From NCBI GenBank assembly GCA_030770425.1, contig JASJFT010000032.1:124001-188000 (forward strand): a stretch of 64,000 nucleotides of DNA, in the 5' to 3' direction. Position 1 is the stretch's first letter, and the number at the start of each line of letters is the position of its first letter. This DNA comes from Darksidea phi. Its lineage: Eukaryota > Ascomycota > Dothideomycetes > Pleosporales > Lentitheciaceae. The notes beneath the pieces are model-generated. The model ran no database searches, was not told the origin of the DNA, and saw only the letters and a list, made by a program, of their open reading frames with translations. The position numbers and the translations under genes were made by a program. Of the stretch, positions 22,677-33,074 are shown one piece after another.

Positions 22677-22992
22677 GAATTGGTGAGGCAGAGTCCTGCT
22701 TCAAGAAGATGACTAAGGTGTAGAAACCTCCGCCGGTAATACAACGACGCGCAGTCAAAAGTACAGAGATTGTGACGGAACGCTCCGACTCTGAACCTGA
22801 AGATGCATTAAATCATACTTTCAATGTTCGCCAAGGCGAGATTCCATCCATGCAATGCCAAAACGATGCCGAGGCACTGTCGTTATACTAAGTTCCACGC
22901 TTTTAGTCCCATAAAGTACGCCAACGTAACCGGGACCAATCAAAACATAAAGGGTTGGGTATTTGCTCATCCAGCCACCACCTGTCATGACA
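22677..22992. other. Convergent intergenic region
   Basis: 3' flanks of the F-box-like gene and SPP1. No gene seen. Confidence 0.5.
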
Positions 22993-25245
22993 TTACGACC
23001 CGATCGCCTCAACCCAGCCCTCGCGATTTCGCTCTTCAATCCCTGATACTGCACCCGTTAATTCCCTCGCCATAGCATCCTTGGCGCCTCTCCTCCTCGC
23101 CCGCTCCCTCACGCTACGCTCATCCTTTTCACACTCCTTGATCGATTCTACGATTTCCAGCTCCTCGAAGCGGGCATCTTGAAGGTTCTGCTTCTGCCAC
23201 TGCGGATGTTTCTGGCAACGCTTCTTGAGGCAGATTGTCTCCTTCTCATCTTCGCCGTTAGCCATGGTTGTATCTTCACCGTTGACGTTACGCAGAGAAT
23301 TGAGCTGCTCCGTCGTGGGAGAGAGGGTGGAAAATTTAAAAGCAGCGCGTCCGTGCTTACAACCGCGCCAGCGTAGAAACTCGGCATCTGACCATGCGAG
23401 GCGGGAGTCGTAGCCGCAGAATTCCTTTACTTTAATCTTCTCGCGGTCGGCTACTCGTGTCGCTTGTTCTTTAACCATGCTAACAAACTTTTCGCGGTCC
23501 TTGAGCACTTCGAGTCGGTCCTTTAGCTGCGACTTCTCGTTATGAAGCGCGTTGAGGCGTTCCGTCTCGCCAGGGGTGAGCGTGAGGTCATCCGAAGGGC
23601 GACGCGTCCCGTTCGACAGTGTTCCGTCAAAGGATGCCTTGGTAGGGGAAGCCGTCTGCGGTGGGGAGAGGACACCAGAGCCCAAGGTCTTGAATGCCTG
23701 TATATCCTTGGACTGGTCGACGAGGGCTTTGAGATCCTTGGCGCGTAGCACACCCCCTAGCGGCGTGGGTTCCTCGTCGTCCGATGTGACTTCCTCGCCG
23801 TTTTTGCCCTTCTTCTTTTTCCTCTTGTTCACACCTTGCGCGCCCGCCGTCCGTTGCAATTGCTCTTGCATGAATAAAACGCCGCAATCGTCGGAGCAGT
23901 ATTTGCTCTGATTGCCTTTTGCCAATCGAGCAGGTTTCCTGCACTCAATCCGCCTGCACATGGGCTTCCACGTTGTCTGTCCCCGGCCGTGCTCCTCGCA
24001 GTTCGGACATATGAATTTGTCCACTAGATCCTCGTCGGCTTGGTTCATGTTAACGCAGCTACCGTGGAACCAGTCCTCGCACCCGCCATCACACCCAATC
24101 ATCCATTTGTGGTTGTCTGGTTTCCGGCAAATGCAGTAAAGGGTATTGTCGTCGGAGGACTCCGCTTCGTCGTCGGACGGATGAACTTGTGAAGAATGAT
24201 CGGGAGCAGGGGACGACCCTGCTACTGGCGTGCCAGCTTGTGAGCCCTTCTTCCCACCTTTACTTGCAGCAGTCTTCACGGAGCGCGATGTGGGTGTGAC
24301 GGAGCGGGTGTTCACGTCGCCTTCGTTATCGAGCTTGCGTTTCTTGGAGGCGGGCTTCTTGGCCGTGGCAGTGCCTTTCTTCTTGATCGCAGGCGCTGAC
24401 GAGGGCGCAGGGCGTTTCTTCGACGGTGCGGGTTTTGAATCAGACGGGGAGGTGACGCTCTCGGTAATGCTGGCGTTTCTTTTAGCCCGCAGCCCCAGAT
24501 CGCTCTGCTTTGCGATCTCAATTGCCTTGAGCGTCTCAGCATCTACATGGTCTGCCGTGATGGAGCGGTGTCGCTCCGACGTTTGCGCCGCGACCGTCGA
24601 GGGAGTCGCCTCGCGCGGTGTACCCATGGGCTCGTTCTTAATGACAGGTAGTGGCGAGGGCAAACTCGTAGAATTGGGAAGTGGTTCAGCGGGCTCGGGC
24701 GCGATGATCTGCGATGTTGTTGGCTCGTCGCGTATGAACGCGGGCTCGCGATTCTGTGTCTCGTCACGGCCAGAGTCCTCGACGGACCGCGATGTCGGCG
24801 ACAGCACCTGCGACACGTCCGTGCCGTGTGCGGTGGACTCGAGAATTTGGTCTTGGAGGCTATTTGACAAATTCTGGATGGGTGCTAGAACAGGCGCGGG
24901 AGACGATCGGGGCAGCAATGACTGCCGTCGCTGCTCCTCGGGAGACTTTGAGCCGTGATGATAACGCTCGAGTGTGGGGGACTGTGGTTGAGGCTCGAGG
25001 GGCGGCGACGGCTCTACGGGCGCGCCATGCGAGCCAATGCTGCTGGTGCGGCGGTGTGGGTGCGCAAAGGCTGTGGGTGAAGGCAACTCGCGCGTCGGCG
25101 CATACTGCTGGCTGCTGCCCAGTGTAGCGAGGGTCGTGAGGGCATCGGCAGCTTCGTAGGTGGTCGGCGCTACGTAATCCTGGGCGGCACGAGGCTGTTG
25201 GCCCATGGAGGGCTCGTGGTTGAGGAGGGAGTTGATGCTGCTCAT
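22993..25245 (-). CDS. SPP1: COMPASS (Set1C) subunit SPP1, PHD-finger protein
   Basis: An intronless frame of 750 residues. The first 365 residues are disordered and rich in Ser/Pro, with a Lys/Ala-rich patch at 275-305 that is a likely nuclear localisation signal. The PHD finger occupies about 369-417 (LYCICRKPDNHKWMIGCDG, WFHGSCVN, FICPNCE). Immediately after it comes the second cysteine cluster typical of SPP1/CFP1 (MCRRIECRKPARL, KYCSDDCG, 429-455). The C-terminal half has coiled segments and further CGYDSRLAWSDAEFLRWR and CLKKRCQKHPQW motifs found in this family. SPP1 reads H3K4 methylation and stimulates Set1 within COMPASS. It is longer than yeast Spp1 (353 residues), as usual in filamentous ascomycetes. 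Confidence 0.9.
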   Translation of the reverse strand: MSSINSLLNHEPSMGQQPRAAQDYVAPTTYEAADALTTLATLGSSQQYAPTRELPSPTAFAHPHRRTSSIGSHGAPVEPSPPLEPQPQSPTLERYHHGSKSPEEQRRQSLLPRSSPAPVLAPIQNLSNSLQDQILESTAHGTDVSQVLSPTSRSVEDSGRDETQNREPAFIRDEPTTSQIIAPEPAEPLPNSTSLPSPLPVIKNEPMGTPREATPSTVAAQTSERHRSITADHVDAETLKAIEIAKQSDLGLRAKRNASITESVTSPSDSKPAPSKKRPAPSSAPAIKKKGTATAKKPASKKRKLDNEGDVNTRSVTPTSRSVKTAASKGGKKGSQAGTPVAGSSPAPDHSSQVHPSDDEAESSDDNTLYCICRKPDNHKWMIGCDGGCEDWFHGSCVNMNQADEDLVDKFICPNCEEHGRGQTTWKPMCRRIECRKPARLAKGNQSKYCSDDCGVLFMQEQLQRTAGAQGVNKRKKKKGKNGEEVTSDDEEPTPLGGVLRAKDLKALVDQSKDIQAFKTLGSGVLSPPQTASPTKASFDGTLSNGTRRPSDDLTLTPGETERLNALHNEKSQLKDRLEVLKDREKFVSMVKEQATRVADREKIKVKEFCGYDSRLAWSDAEFLRWRGCKHGRAAFKFSTLSPTTEQLNSLRNVNGEDTTMANGEDEKETICLKKRCQKHPQWQKQNLQDARFEELEIVESIKECEKDERSVRERARRRGAKDAMARELTGAVSGIEERNREGWVEAIGS

Positions 25246-25555
25246 GGTCGCGATGTGTCTACGAGAGAGAATGGGCGTGTGCGATAGTCATGGCGCGGGC
25301 TAGTGGCGCGAAGAATGATGACGGTGGAGCGGGAAAAGTCGACGGCGCTCTATGTAATGGAAAATAGAGCCGCCGTCGTCTTGAGCTGAGACCTCCGCCA
25401 AGCGCTCGGAACGGCACACCTTCGCCTTCCTGCAACTAACCACCAACCCAGCCAACAGAAGGTGCAGCTGCTGCCCCACTGACAAATGCTGTCGATGTAC
25501 ACTTGGATACACATATCATAGACATTCACTTATATCTCGTCGAGTCTCGGTTGCT
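25246..25555. promoter_or_regulatory. Short spacer, SPP1 promoter and NSE3 3' flank
   Basis: Both neighbours are on the minus strand. The 310 bases must hold the NSE3 terminator and the SPP1 promoter. No open frame is credible. Confidence 0.35.
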
Positions 25556-26639
25556 TTATTCATCATCCGATCCCCGCCGCCGCGGTCGCCCCGGCCCTCG
25601 CACCGCGCCTTGTCCTCCAGCCGCAGCGTCGCCATTGAGCGTCCCATCTTCGCCCTCTTGTCCAAGCCCGAGACTTCGTGTGATCCGTTGCTCGAGGTCT
25701 TCCACGCCTTCGCCGTAGACTGTCCTCACGAAGCTAGCTACGCTCTGCTTATCCACCTCGACCTTCCCGCGCGGTCCTACCATGTAGTCGATGAGCTCTT
25801 CGCCGCTGGACGTATCCTTTACCCTTACGATATAGCCGTCTTTGATCATGCGCGAGAGCAGCTTGTCCTTGGTGTCAACCGGTGTAGACTCTTCGGCATT
25901 CATGCGGCGTAGGTAGCGGTCAAGCTTCGACTCGGACAACTGGCCGCCGGACAGTAGTATGAGCGAGATGGTCATCGTGTATAGACCGATATAAGCGCCG
26001 TCGATGTCGGGGACATCCTCAGACGGGTCGGGTCCAGGGCCCACGACATCCGCCATGCGATATTGCTCAGGGAGGATGTTTTGCAGCACCCACATGCCGC
26101 TGTTCTTGGATTGCGCCTCAGACCCCGCGGCGGCTGGCACGTTAGAGCGATTGGGCGAGGATATAGAATGACATACCGCGCTTCTGTCGAACCGTGACCT
26201 TTTCTCTGTTTGGAAGCTCTACCATTTGCATGCCAAAGACATCCATGAGCTGTGCATTCGCGGCTTCAAAGACGGGCTTGAACATCCGCGCATGTGTACC
26301 GAGGACTGGAAGTGTCAGATCTATCATGGTTGTGAATGGCACTGATGTACCTTTTTGGCTAACATCCTGTCGTTTGATAGGTATTCGTGAGTATTCGCAG
26401 GCGAGTGCATAGCGGACTAGATTCTTCGACAATTGTGCAATACTGCCACTGCCATTGCTGGACTCTTGCTCTTCGTCAACCTCGTCATCATCATCGGGAG
26501 TCTCCTGTCGCGGATTCCGTCTCGCCTGCGTTTGGGTGGGTGTGGGTGCGTCGTCCTCGGTGGGCTGTGGCTGTTAGTGATGCCCATGTGAAGGACAAAG
26601 GTCACCGACCGCGCGTCTTTTTCGCGACGTTGGCGGCAT
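25556..26639 (-). CDS. NSE3: SMC5-SMC6 complex MAGE-domain subunit NSE3
   Basis: Four exons, 26639-26610, 26570-26351, 26305-26177 and 26133-25556, give 318 residues. After an acidic, disordered N-terminus, the MAGE homology domain starts at about residue 60 (LSKNLVRYALACEYSRIPIKRQDVSQKV). It continues through FEAANAQLMDVFGMQMVELP, ISLILLSGGQLSESKLDRYL and KLLSRMIKDGYIVRVKD, the tandem winged-helix pattern of NSE3/MAGE. NSE3 binds NSE1 and NSE4 and DNA, and bridges the SMC5/6 heads in recombination repair. The first exon is short (10 codons), and its donor GTCGGT is weaker than the others, so the N-terminus is the least certain part. The gene is head-to-head with the next gene; 158 bases separate the two ATGs. 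Confidence 0.85.
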
Positions 26640-26797
26640 GGTTTGTTTGACCCTGATTCTTGCGAGGGGTTGTTCTGTGGTAGGGCTGAGACGCGGCGCG
26701 ACGGCCTTCTGAAGGCTTGGCACGACATCATCAGGCTAAGCGAGCCGAGCTCTAGACACCCTAGGTTATCTCGAGCAACTAAAGCATCAACGACAAC
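26640..26797. promoter_or_regulatory. Bidirectional promoter, NSE3 / chalcone-isomerase-like gene
   Basis: Only 158 bases separate the diverging start codons, so both promoters must overlap here. No TATA box stands out. Confidence 0.5.
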
Positions 26798-28183
26798 ATG
26801 ACGCCCGCACGCCTCGCTGTCCGCCGGCCCGTCTTCCGCTGCCTCCACGCACCGCCTGTTCCTCGACCACAGCTGCGACACCTCACTCGCGAAAACCACC
26901 CCAAACCACGACTCGAAGCACAAGCTCTTCAATACACCCGCGCCAGAGAGCTACCGGTAGCTGCAGATCTCAACAATGTCTCCATCCACCGCGCCGAAGC
27001 AATGCGACGAGCAAAACTCATACGGCGCCGGAACTGGCTGGCGCTGGGTGCAGCCCTCTCCATGATTGCGCCTATGATTCTGGTGAGGATGTGGGAACTG
27101 CCGCCGCCCGAGGAGAAGGATAAGGTACTAGAAGAGAAAAAGCAGCCGACAAGCCGGGGTGTACTGGACATGATCAATCCCAAACCTACACAAACCGACT
27201 CTCCGCGTGCTGCAATCGACGAGTTCCAAGGCAAGAAGGTGGTTGTTGCGGCAGGGGACAAGATCATCGCCGCCCCTGCATCATCAGACAACCCCACTGC
27301 AACCGACCCTGACACTATCGAGCTTGTCCCGACGGGCACTTCCTATGTCCCATACTTCCCAAAGACGATCAGCCTCCCCACAGCGACCGGCCCCGAAGCG
27401 GTAGAAAGCGAGGCCGAGTACACATTGCTTGGCCTCGGTATCCGGAAAGTGTCCTTCCTCCGCGTCCAGGTCTACGTTGTGGGCCTCTATGTGCGCACGT
27501 CGTCACTCCACAGCCTTCAGAACCAGCTCATCAATGCGGTCAATCCCACTGCCTCCGCTCTAATCCCCGGCGAGAAGGATGAGCTGCGCAAGGCACTGCT
27601 AGATCCAGAGAAGAGCACTCAAATTTGGGAATCTATTTTGAGTAGAACAGGCACCGATTCAGTCGACATGGCGTTCCGTGTTGTCCCAGTGCGTGGCACC
27701 GATTTCAAACATCTACAGGACGGGTGGATGCGAGGCATCGCTTCACGCACCGATGAGGTTAGGCGGAAGCAAGCAGACCTGGTCAGACAACAAGCTGCCG
27801 AGCAGAAGCAGATTGCCCTACCAAAGCCCGTGGAAGAGGGCGAGTTCTCTGATGAATCATTTGGCCTTGCAATGAAGGATTTCAAGGCCATTTTCCAAGG
27901 CAAAGGAAAGGCACCGAAAGGCAGTGTAATTATTCTCACTAGGACCAAGGAGGGTTCTTTGGGTGTTATGTATCAGCCCATTGTCAAGACGAATAAGGGC
28001 GAGAAGATGGGCGATTTTGCAAAGCTAGGTGAGGTTAGAGACGAAAGGGTGAGTCGGCTGGTCTGGCTGTTGTACCTTGGTGGCCAGAATGTGAGCTCCG
28101 AGGACGCGAGGAACAACATTGTAGATGGGTGTATAGGGATTGTGGAACGACCTGTGGGTACGGTGGAGGGCATGGTCCAGTGA
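26798..28183 (+). CDS. Chalcone isomerase-like mitochondrial protein (AIM18/AIM46 type)
   Basis: An intronless frame of 461 residues. The N-terminus is Arg-rich without acidic residues for about 30 residues, as in mitochondrial presequences. A membrane segment lies at about 80-97 (WLALGAALSMIAPMILVRM). The chalcone-isomerase fold covers roughly 210-455, with LLGLGIRKVSFLRVQVYVVGLYV, DMAFRVVPVRGTDFKHLQDGW and a C-terminal LVWLLYLGGQNVSSEDARNNI. Yeast Aim18 and Aim46 have the same order (presequence, membrane segment, CHI fold) and lie in the inner membrane. They were reported to bind heme rather than isomerise chalcones. No flavonoid role is expected here. Confidence 0.85.
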   Translation: MTPARLAVRRPVFRCLHAPPVPRPQLRHLTRENHPKPRLEAQALQYTRARELPVAADLNNVSIHRAEAMRRAKLIRRRNWLALGAALSMIAPMILVRMWELPPPEEKDKVLEEKKQPTSRGVLDMINPKPTQTDSPRAAIDEFQGKKVVVAAGDKIIAAPASSDNPTATDPDTIELVPTGTSYVPYFPKTISLPTATGPEAVESEAEYTLLGLGIRKVSFLRVQVYVVGLYVRTSSLHSLQNQLINAVNPTASALIPGEKDELRKALLDPEKSTQIWESILSRTGTDSVDMAFRVVPVRGTDFKHLQDGWMRGIASRTDEVRRKQADLVRQQAAEQKQIALPKPVEEGEFSDESFGLAMKDFKAIFQGKGKAPKGSVIILTRTKEGSLGVMYQPIVKTNKGEKMGDFAKLGEVRDERVSRLVWLLYLGGQNVSSEDARNNIVDGCIGIVERPVGTVEGMVQ

Positions 28184-28778
28184 GCTGATTCACTTGGCCC
28201 ATTGTGAGAGATTTGTATTATTACGCCTCAATCTGTGCAAGTTAACCCAGCGTGGGAAACACCCTGCTCCTTTTTGCTACTAAAGTCACATCACGTCTTC
28301 TTGGCTCTTCAACTTAGTCAATCACGGCATACTTCTCATTTCCGTCTAGTCTTTGAACAACTGATTTCTCCAACGGGAAGGCGGACAGGGGCGTAAACAT
28401 ACCCGTGTGTATGTCCAAACACTGGTCTCTATTCGCTAGCTATCATCTTTCTTCTCTAGCTGCGCTCTTTGCAAGTCACTTAATAAGTTTACACCCCCAG
28501 TGAGTGCCTTCTCACTTTTCCTACGTCGCTCAGTCAACTTTCTTATTTGCGCTTCCGATGGCTTTGTTTCTTTGTGGCGCATTTAACCGCCCGGTGGAGA
28601 GTGATTGGAGCGATCTACTCGGGAGGCCATTCGGATCGGCCTGATGGGCAAGCGGTGAACGAGGCTGGAATTGATAGAATGGGGGTTCGGGTGGTGGTTC
28701 GATTACGAGTTTGTCGGGTCGGTATTTGAAAAGGGAGAAAGTTAGTAAAGCACATCCAGAGGGGAGCTTTGCTGTTTG
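28184..28778. other. Intergenic, nothing supportable
   Basis: 3' flank of the chalcone-isomerase-like gene and pyrimidine-rich sequence. Short frames only. Confidence 0.4.
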
Positions 28779-29285
28779 TCAAGTCACATACTCAATAACT
28801 TGCGTTTGATGCCGGTGCAGTAGGCCCGTGGGCTGGAAGGCGTTGGATAGTAAGTATCCTGACTTGCATGTGCCATGAAGCTGGTTGCTGATCTTCGGGG
28901 TTCGTGGTTGGGTTTCCGGTGGACGTCGAATGTATGCCGGATTCGACGTAACTGGAAACGTTTGTACTCGCCGTGGCGGTGGAAAAACGGGTGGCTGTTG
29001 GGCATTCTCAGCATCGCTTGCCTACATTGCCTGCGTATCTGTCCAGTAGGCGGTGACTGTCGCTTGATCTTGTACGGTATTCGCATGCAAATGATCATTT
29101 TCGTGAAGCTGATGCATATTGATAGGCTCTTGTCGTGGGCCAAGTTTCTCCTCTTTGGAAGCTCCGTTCTTCCCTGGTCCATCCTCACCGATCCCCACCA
29201 TCACATACAGACCCCCCACCACCCCCGTCGGAGTAGAAGTGGCTTCTTCTATTTGGTGAGGTATTTGTAGGTCGCATGCCCCCAT
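28779..29285 (-). CDS. Possible disordered hypothetical protein (one internal TAG)
   Basis: From an ATG at 29285 the minus strand has 87 codons of coding-like composition (GVVGGLYVMVGIGEDGPGKNG, then PINMHQLHENDHLHANTVQDQ) and then TAG just upstream of 29022. The same frame reads on for about 80 more sensible codons (NAQQPPVFPPPRRVQTFPV, IRRPPETQPRTPKISNQLHG) to a TGA at 28781-28779. Either a small intron removes the TAG, or this is a young pseudogene, or the frame is chance. Further open stretches upstream on the same strand (to about 29780) could be additional exons. No domain is recognised. It is listed because the gap between accepted genes is over 2 kb. Confidence 0.25.
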
Positions 29286-30398
29286 TTTGAGAGTCTAGCT
29301 TGGCATTGTAAGTTGCCCTCCTTCCCTTTGTTTGATGGCTCCCGTCCCTGCGCTCCCTGGCGTTGTGCCGTGTGCTGACCTTGATGGTGCGTTGCGTGTT
29401 CAGTGAACATTAGATAGATATTGTTTGTCGGCAGAGGATGCCCGTTTTCTTGTTTTTCAACTTAGACTTCTACTCGCATCTGCGCTCCACCGTTCTCTCT
29501 TTGCTTTTGGTGGCTACTCGGAAGAATTACCTGTTCCTTCTTGTTTTGAGATACTGTCTCCACCGGCGTTTGAATCATGATTGACTTGTTGCACACAGCC
29601 CTGCGTTTCTTTTGTTTTAATCCATTCGTCCAGAAGACTTATATTCGTTTCGCCTCGTTCATGGTCACTCATTCCGGGCCTCGTCTGATCTTCTAAGCTC
29701 CATAGGACTTGCGGTTTATTCGGAGTGCCAATGGACTCTGTCGGAAAGTGAGCATGAGTTTCGTCCCGAGCAGACACCGGCCTCGGTTGTGTAGGCTACT
29801 GTGGTGTTACTGCCTTCGACGATTCTCCCCTATATTCACGCAGCCATCCGATATCCAACCTTGGGGCACCCATGTTTGCCATCATAGGGCCGGTAATGGC
29901 GCCTGTCTGCTGGACGGGCGCAGTGTGATCTACAGGCTCCTCGCCGGCAGATGGTCTCACTTAAGTAGATTTTCCTACCCTAGTTTCGGGTCTACGCTCC
30001 CCGCCCTCTTCGCTATATTTTCGTCTTTTAGGGAAGCTAGCTTAGAGAAATTGCACGAATGCGCGAAATCCCGTGATCGTGCGGGCCAGACGTTAGCGCG
30101 CCCTGCTCTGTGAGATAGACTGCCATCTCCCCTCATGGCCTTCCCATGGTGCCATGTTAAAGGGACGGTGTACCTACCCAGCAGCCTCTTTTCCTTCTTG
30201 CTTTGCCCTCTGGTACAATTGTATTCTCGGATTGGCCTGCCCGATTTCGTCCGACCAGACAAAAGACGAAAGACTGGACCGAACCCACTTAGCGCGGGTT
30301 ACATAAGCCACTACGCTAACGATGAGGTCGAGCCTCGCGCACCTTGAATTGTCGTCAGGAAAGCATGAATCAAAAACAGGCGGTCGGAAAAGAGAAGC
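29286..30398. other. Long stretch without an accepted gene
   Basis: Contains a minus-strand frame of 87 codons (29777-29514), acidic and Gln/Asn-rich, which could be an upstream exon of the 28779-29285 candidate. Nothing else is supportable. The last part is the presumed promoter and leader of the SRPBCC gene. Confidence 0.4.
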
Positions 30399-31130
30399 AT
30401 GACAAGCAATTTAATCACCGACATGCCATATCAATCGCCCACTTGGCCACCACCGGAGGGTGTCACGACGCCTACGGTGGCTCTAAAAAACACAGTCTTC
30501 GCGGTGAATGCTACGACGAAGATCAGCGCCCCAGCATCTTTCATTTTCAACATTCTTTTGGATACATCAACGTATCCTGACTGGTGTACCTTCGTTCCCA
30601 AGGTGACTGTCGATTCACAACCCTCCTGCAACGATGATGGGACTCCCAGTACTACATCCAAGGACCCAATCCTCAAACCCGGTACCAAATTCACCTTCTA
30701 CGCCAAAATGGGTACGGGATCATTTATGCAGTTTCCCACCCACCTCATTCTGACCGACATTTCCACCCCGGACCACCCCTCAGATTACATACCTGCCACC
30801 ACACTTGCCTTGGAGCCAACCTACACGGCGGATCTAGGAAGTGTGTATCGTGTCGCTTGGGCGGCAGATAAAAGCGACTTCCTCACCATAGGACCCAACA
30901 ACGAACGCTTCCATGAGGTCATTGTGAAAGGAGAAGAGCAGTGCGAGGTCAGGACTTGGGAGTGCATAGGGGAAGTCCTAGCGCATGCAGTTAAGTGGAT
31001 GTTTGGACAGACGCTAGAAACGAAGTTTGAAGACTGGTGCAGGGATTTGAAAGAGTATGGGGAGCGAAGGTGGGAAGAGGAGAAGAATAAGTGCAATGCG
31101 GACAGTGAAGACACGGCTACGGCAAATTGA
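30399..31130 (+). CDS. SRPBCC/START-like (polyketide cyclase-fold) protein
   Basis: An intronless frame of 243 residues. Residues 30-75 carry the opening of an SRPBCC ligand-binding fold: FAVNATTKISAPASFIFNILLDT, then YPDWCTFVPKVTV. GTKFTFYAKMG and later VYRVAWAAD fit the strands of a helix-grip barrel. The C-terminal amphipathic helix is long and ends in a charged tail. Relatives bind hydrophobic ligands, and some act as cyclases or aromatases. There is no signal peptide and no membrane segment. No neighbouring polyketide synthase is present, so a biosynthetic role is not implied. The ATG at 30399 is followed nine codons later by another in-frame ATG; either could be used. Confidence 0.75.
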   Translation: MTSNLITDMPYQSPTWPPPEGVTTPTVALKNTVFAVNATTKISAPASFIFNILLDTSTYPDWCTFVPKVTVDSQPSCNDDGTPSTTSKDPILKPGTKFTFYAKMGTGSFMQFPTHLILTDISTPDHPSDYIPATTLALEPTYTADLGSVYRVAWAADKSDFLTIGPNNERFHEVIVKGEEQCEVRTWECIGEVLAHAVKWMFGQTLETKFEDWCRDLKEYGERRWEEEKNKCNADSEDTATAN

Positions 31131-31876
31131 ATCGTAACATTGAGGTAAACATTGCGTCGGGTTGCAAGACAGCGGCAGGCTCTGGTATAAACATTACGTA
31201 CTGACACTCCTCCGGATGAGCTTTGTCAACCTTGTACCCCAACCTCGCGAAATGGTCCGATTTGAGACTGAGCTTGGTGAAATCTGATCTCAACTGCCTT
31301 CAACGTACGATACATCACATAGATTGTCTCGATCAACGCTAAAGGCCGAGATACCATGGACAAGCCGCGACCACGACAGTCACAACTCTCTTCGCAAAAG
31401 ACCTTGGCCAAGTTGCACATATTCTAGCCAATAAAAATCGCGCTTTTGAGTTTCATCCGCCGCACCAGCTCTGTTTTTCTCTACCCGGAACCGTGTTCAA
31501 ACGCCAAGATCGGCAGCAATGCCTGCGACTTTTCCGTAACACCAAAGGCTCCACCATGCCGAAAGACACTGTTTCCATTCGCACACCGTTGTTTGATCCC
31601 CGTCTAGTTTCAGACACCGCAGCCAAGATGTCCTATGTTCGTTGCGCAACGCCGGATTGGGTCACTAGTATTGTTGAGAAAGATGGCACTCAAAACCCAC
31701 GGAATCGAACTCTTCCATACTAAGCCCATTGCTTTTCTTGTTAGTCTTTTCTTAGTGAAGCTTGAAGCTCCAACTCTAATTTTTGACAGACTCTTGTAAT
31801 CTCTTGGTCTGCTGGGCAGCGTATCCCCTTTCAATACCATATCTAGTTCTCTTCTCTTGAGTTCCCTCTTTGAGTC
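31131..31876. other. Intergenic, nothing accepted
   Basis: 3' flank of the SRPBCC gene and promoter of the secreted-protein gene. Short frames at 31493-31723 and on the other strand are not convincing. A tRNA-like T-loop string near 31700 was checked and rejected. Confidence 0.45.
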
Positions 31877-32853
31877 ATGAAGTGCGGTTCCGATATCATT
31901 CTTGCCTTCTTGGCCATATCGAAGGTTGCAGCCGCAGAGGTGCCAGCTCGCAGATGGACGGTAAGTGGGTATTTACTGCTACCCTTCTACAAAGCCTGCA
32001 CTCTGCCGTTCTCTCGTTCTTAATAGCCCGTGTAAACTAACTCATTATCTAGGGCTCACTCTCCGCCCGTGCATCTCTCTCTAAGCGGCAGATCGAGATT
32101 GGCGGCCTCAAACTCGGCGGAGGCAATGGAAACGAAATTGCCAGCACTACGGCTGAAGGTGTAAATTCCACTGCTGGCGCCACAGAAGGACGCCAAGGCA
32201 ATGGAGGCGGCCTGACTATTGGAGGATTGACTCTCGGGGGTGCAGGCGGTGGCATTTCGGGCAATGGAATCAATATCGGTGGTGGCGAAAACCAGCAAGG
32301 TCAAGAACAGCAACAAGCTCAGGCAGGCCAAGCAGCTGAAGGTCAGAAGGAAGGCGAGGCGGACGCCGCCGAAGGCCTACAGGGAGAAGCCGCAGCAACA
32401 GAGGGCCAGAAGGTAGAAGAATCTCCCGTGGAAGAAGGCCAAAAAGCGGCCCAAGCGGCGGCCGAGGAGGCTCAGAAAGCGAGCAAAAGCACTGGCGGTG
32501 CCGGAACCGAAAACCAGCCCGGTCGCGCTGAAGGCGAGGCTGCAAAGGCAGAGGCATTGGCCGAGGCGGGCGCCGCTACGGGTGAAGGTAGTGGTACTAC
32601 TGAAGGTGAAGCGCCTGCCGCTGAGGGAGAAGCTGCTACCACCGAGGGAGAGAAGAATGGCAACAAGGCTGTGGAAGAGTCAGAGCAGTTTGCGGAGGGA
32701 TTTGGCATTACGCTCGATGCAGCAGGGAATGCGGTTAATGCGGGAGGTAATTTGGGCATCACACAGGGGAGCGATGGAAGCAAAAGTATCGGTGGGTCTA
32801 ATGGGATCAACATTGCAGCGAACGGGGAGGCTACTGTTGCGGGAAATGAGTGA
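31877..32853 (+). CDS. Secreted low-complexity Gly/Ala/Glu/Gln-rich protein
   Basis: Exon 1 (31877-31960) and exon 2 (32053-32853), with a GTAAGT..CTAG intron, give 294 residues. A signal peptide is clear (MKCGSDIILAFLAISKVAAA, cleavage near AAA-EVP). A Lys-Arg at about residue 40 (LSKR before QIEIGG) is a likely Kex2 site. The mature part has Gly-rich repeats (GGLTIGGLTLGGAGGGISG and similar), a long Ala/Glu/Gln region with repeated EGQK, EGEA and EAQKA units, and a C-terminal half-repeat GNGIN/SNGINI. There are no cysteines after the signal peptide. No enzyme domain is recognised. It is predicted to be extracellular or wall-associated. The composition and pro-site resemble fungal repeat-containing secreted proteins; the function is unknown. 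Confidence 0.8.
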
Positions 32854-33074
32854 GCATTCGGCTGAGCACGATCATATGGGTACTTTGTAAATGGAGTTGA
32901 AGACGCCCTGCATTAGCTCGCAAGCAGGACGAGAATACAGAAAATAAGCAAGATTCTTCCTCTCGTCTCGGTGTTGTCAGAAATGAAGCCTGTCTCAAGA
33001 CATTTCATTGTTCCACAGCATTTCGCTTCGTTTGGTTGGGTTTTACATTTTTCATGTTCCTATATTCATGCAAC

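Noticed and set aside
24230..24958. A 242-codon plus-strand frame over SPP1
   Set aside because: It lies antisense to the disordered Ser/Pro-rich part of SPP1 and has no recognisable domain.
28379..30113. Several short plus-strand frames upstream of the SRPBCC gene
   Set aside because: Each is under 135 codons, has no recognisable product, and overlaps equally good frames on the other strand.
31680..31740. A tRNA-like T-loop string on the minus strand
   Set aside because: The bases flanking the loop do not pair into a T stem, and no matching acceptor or anticodon stems were found.
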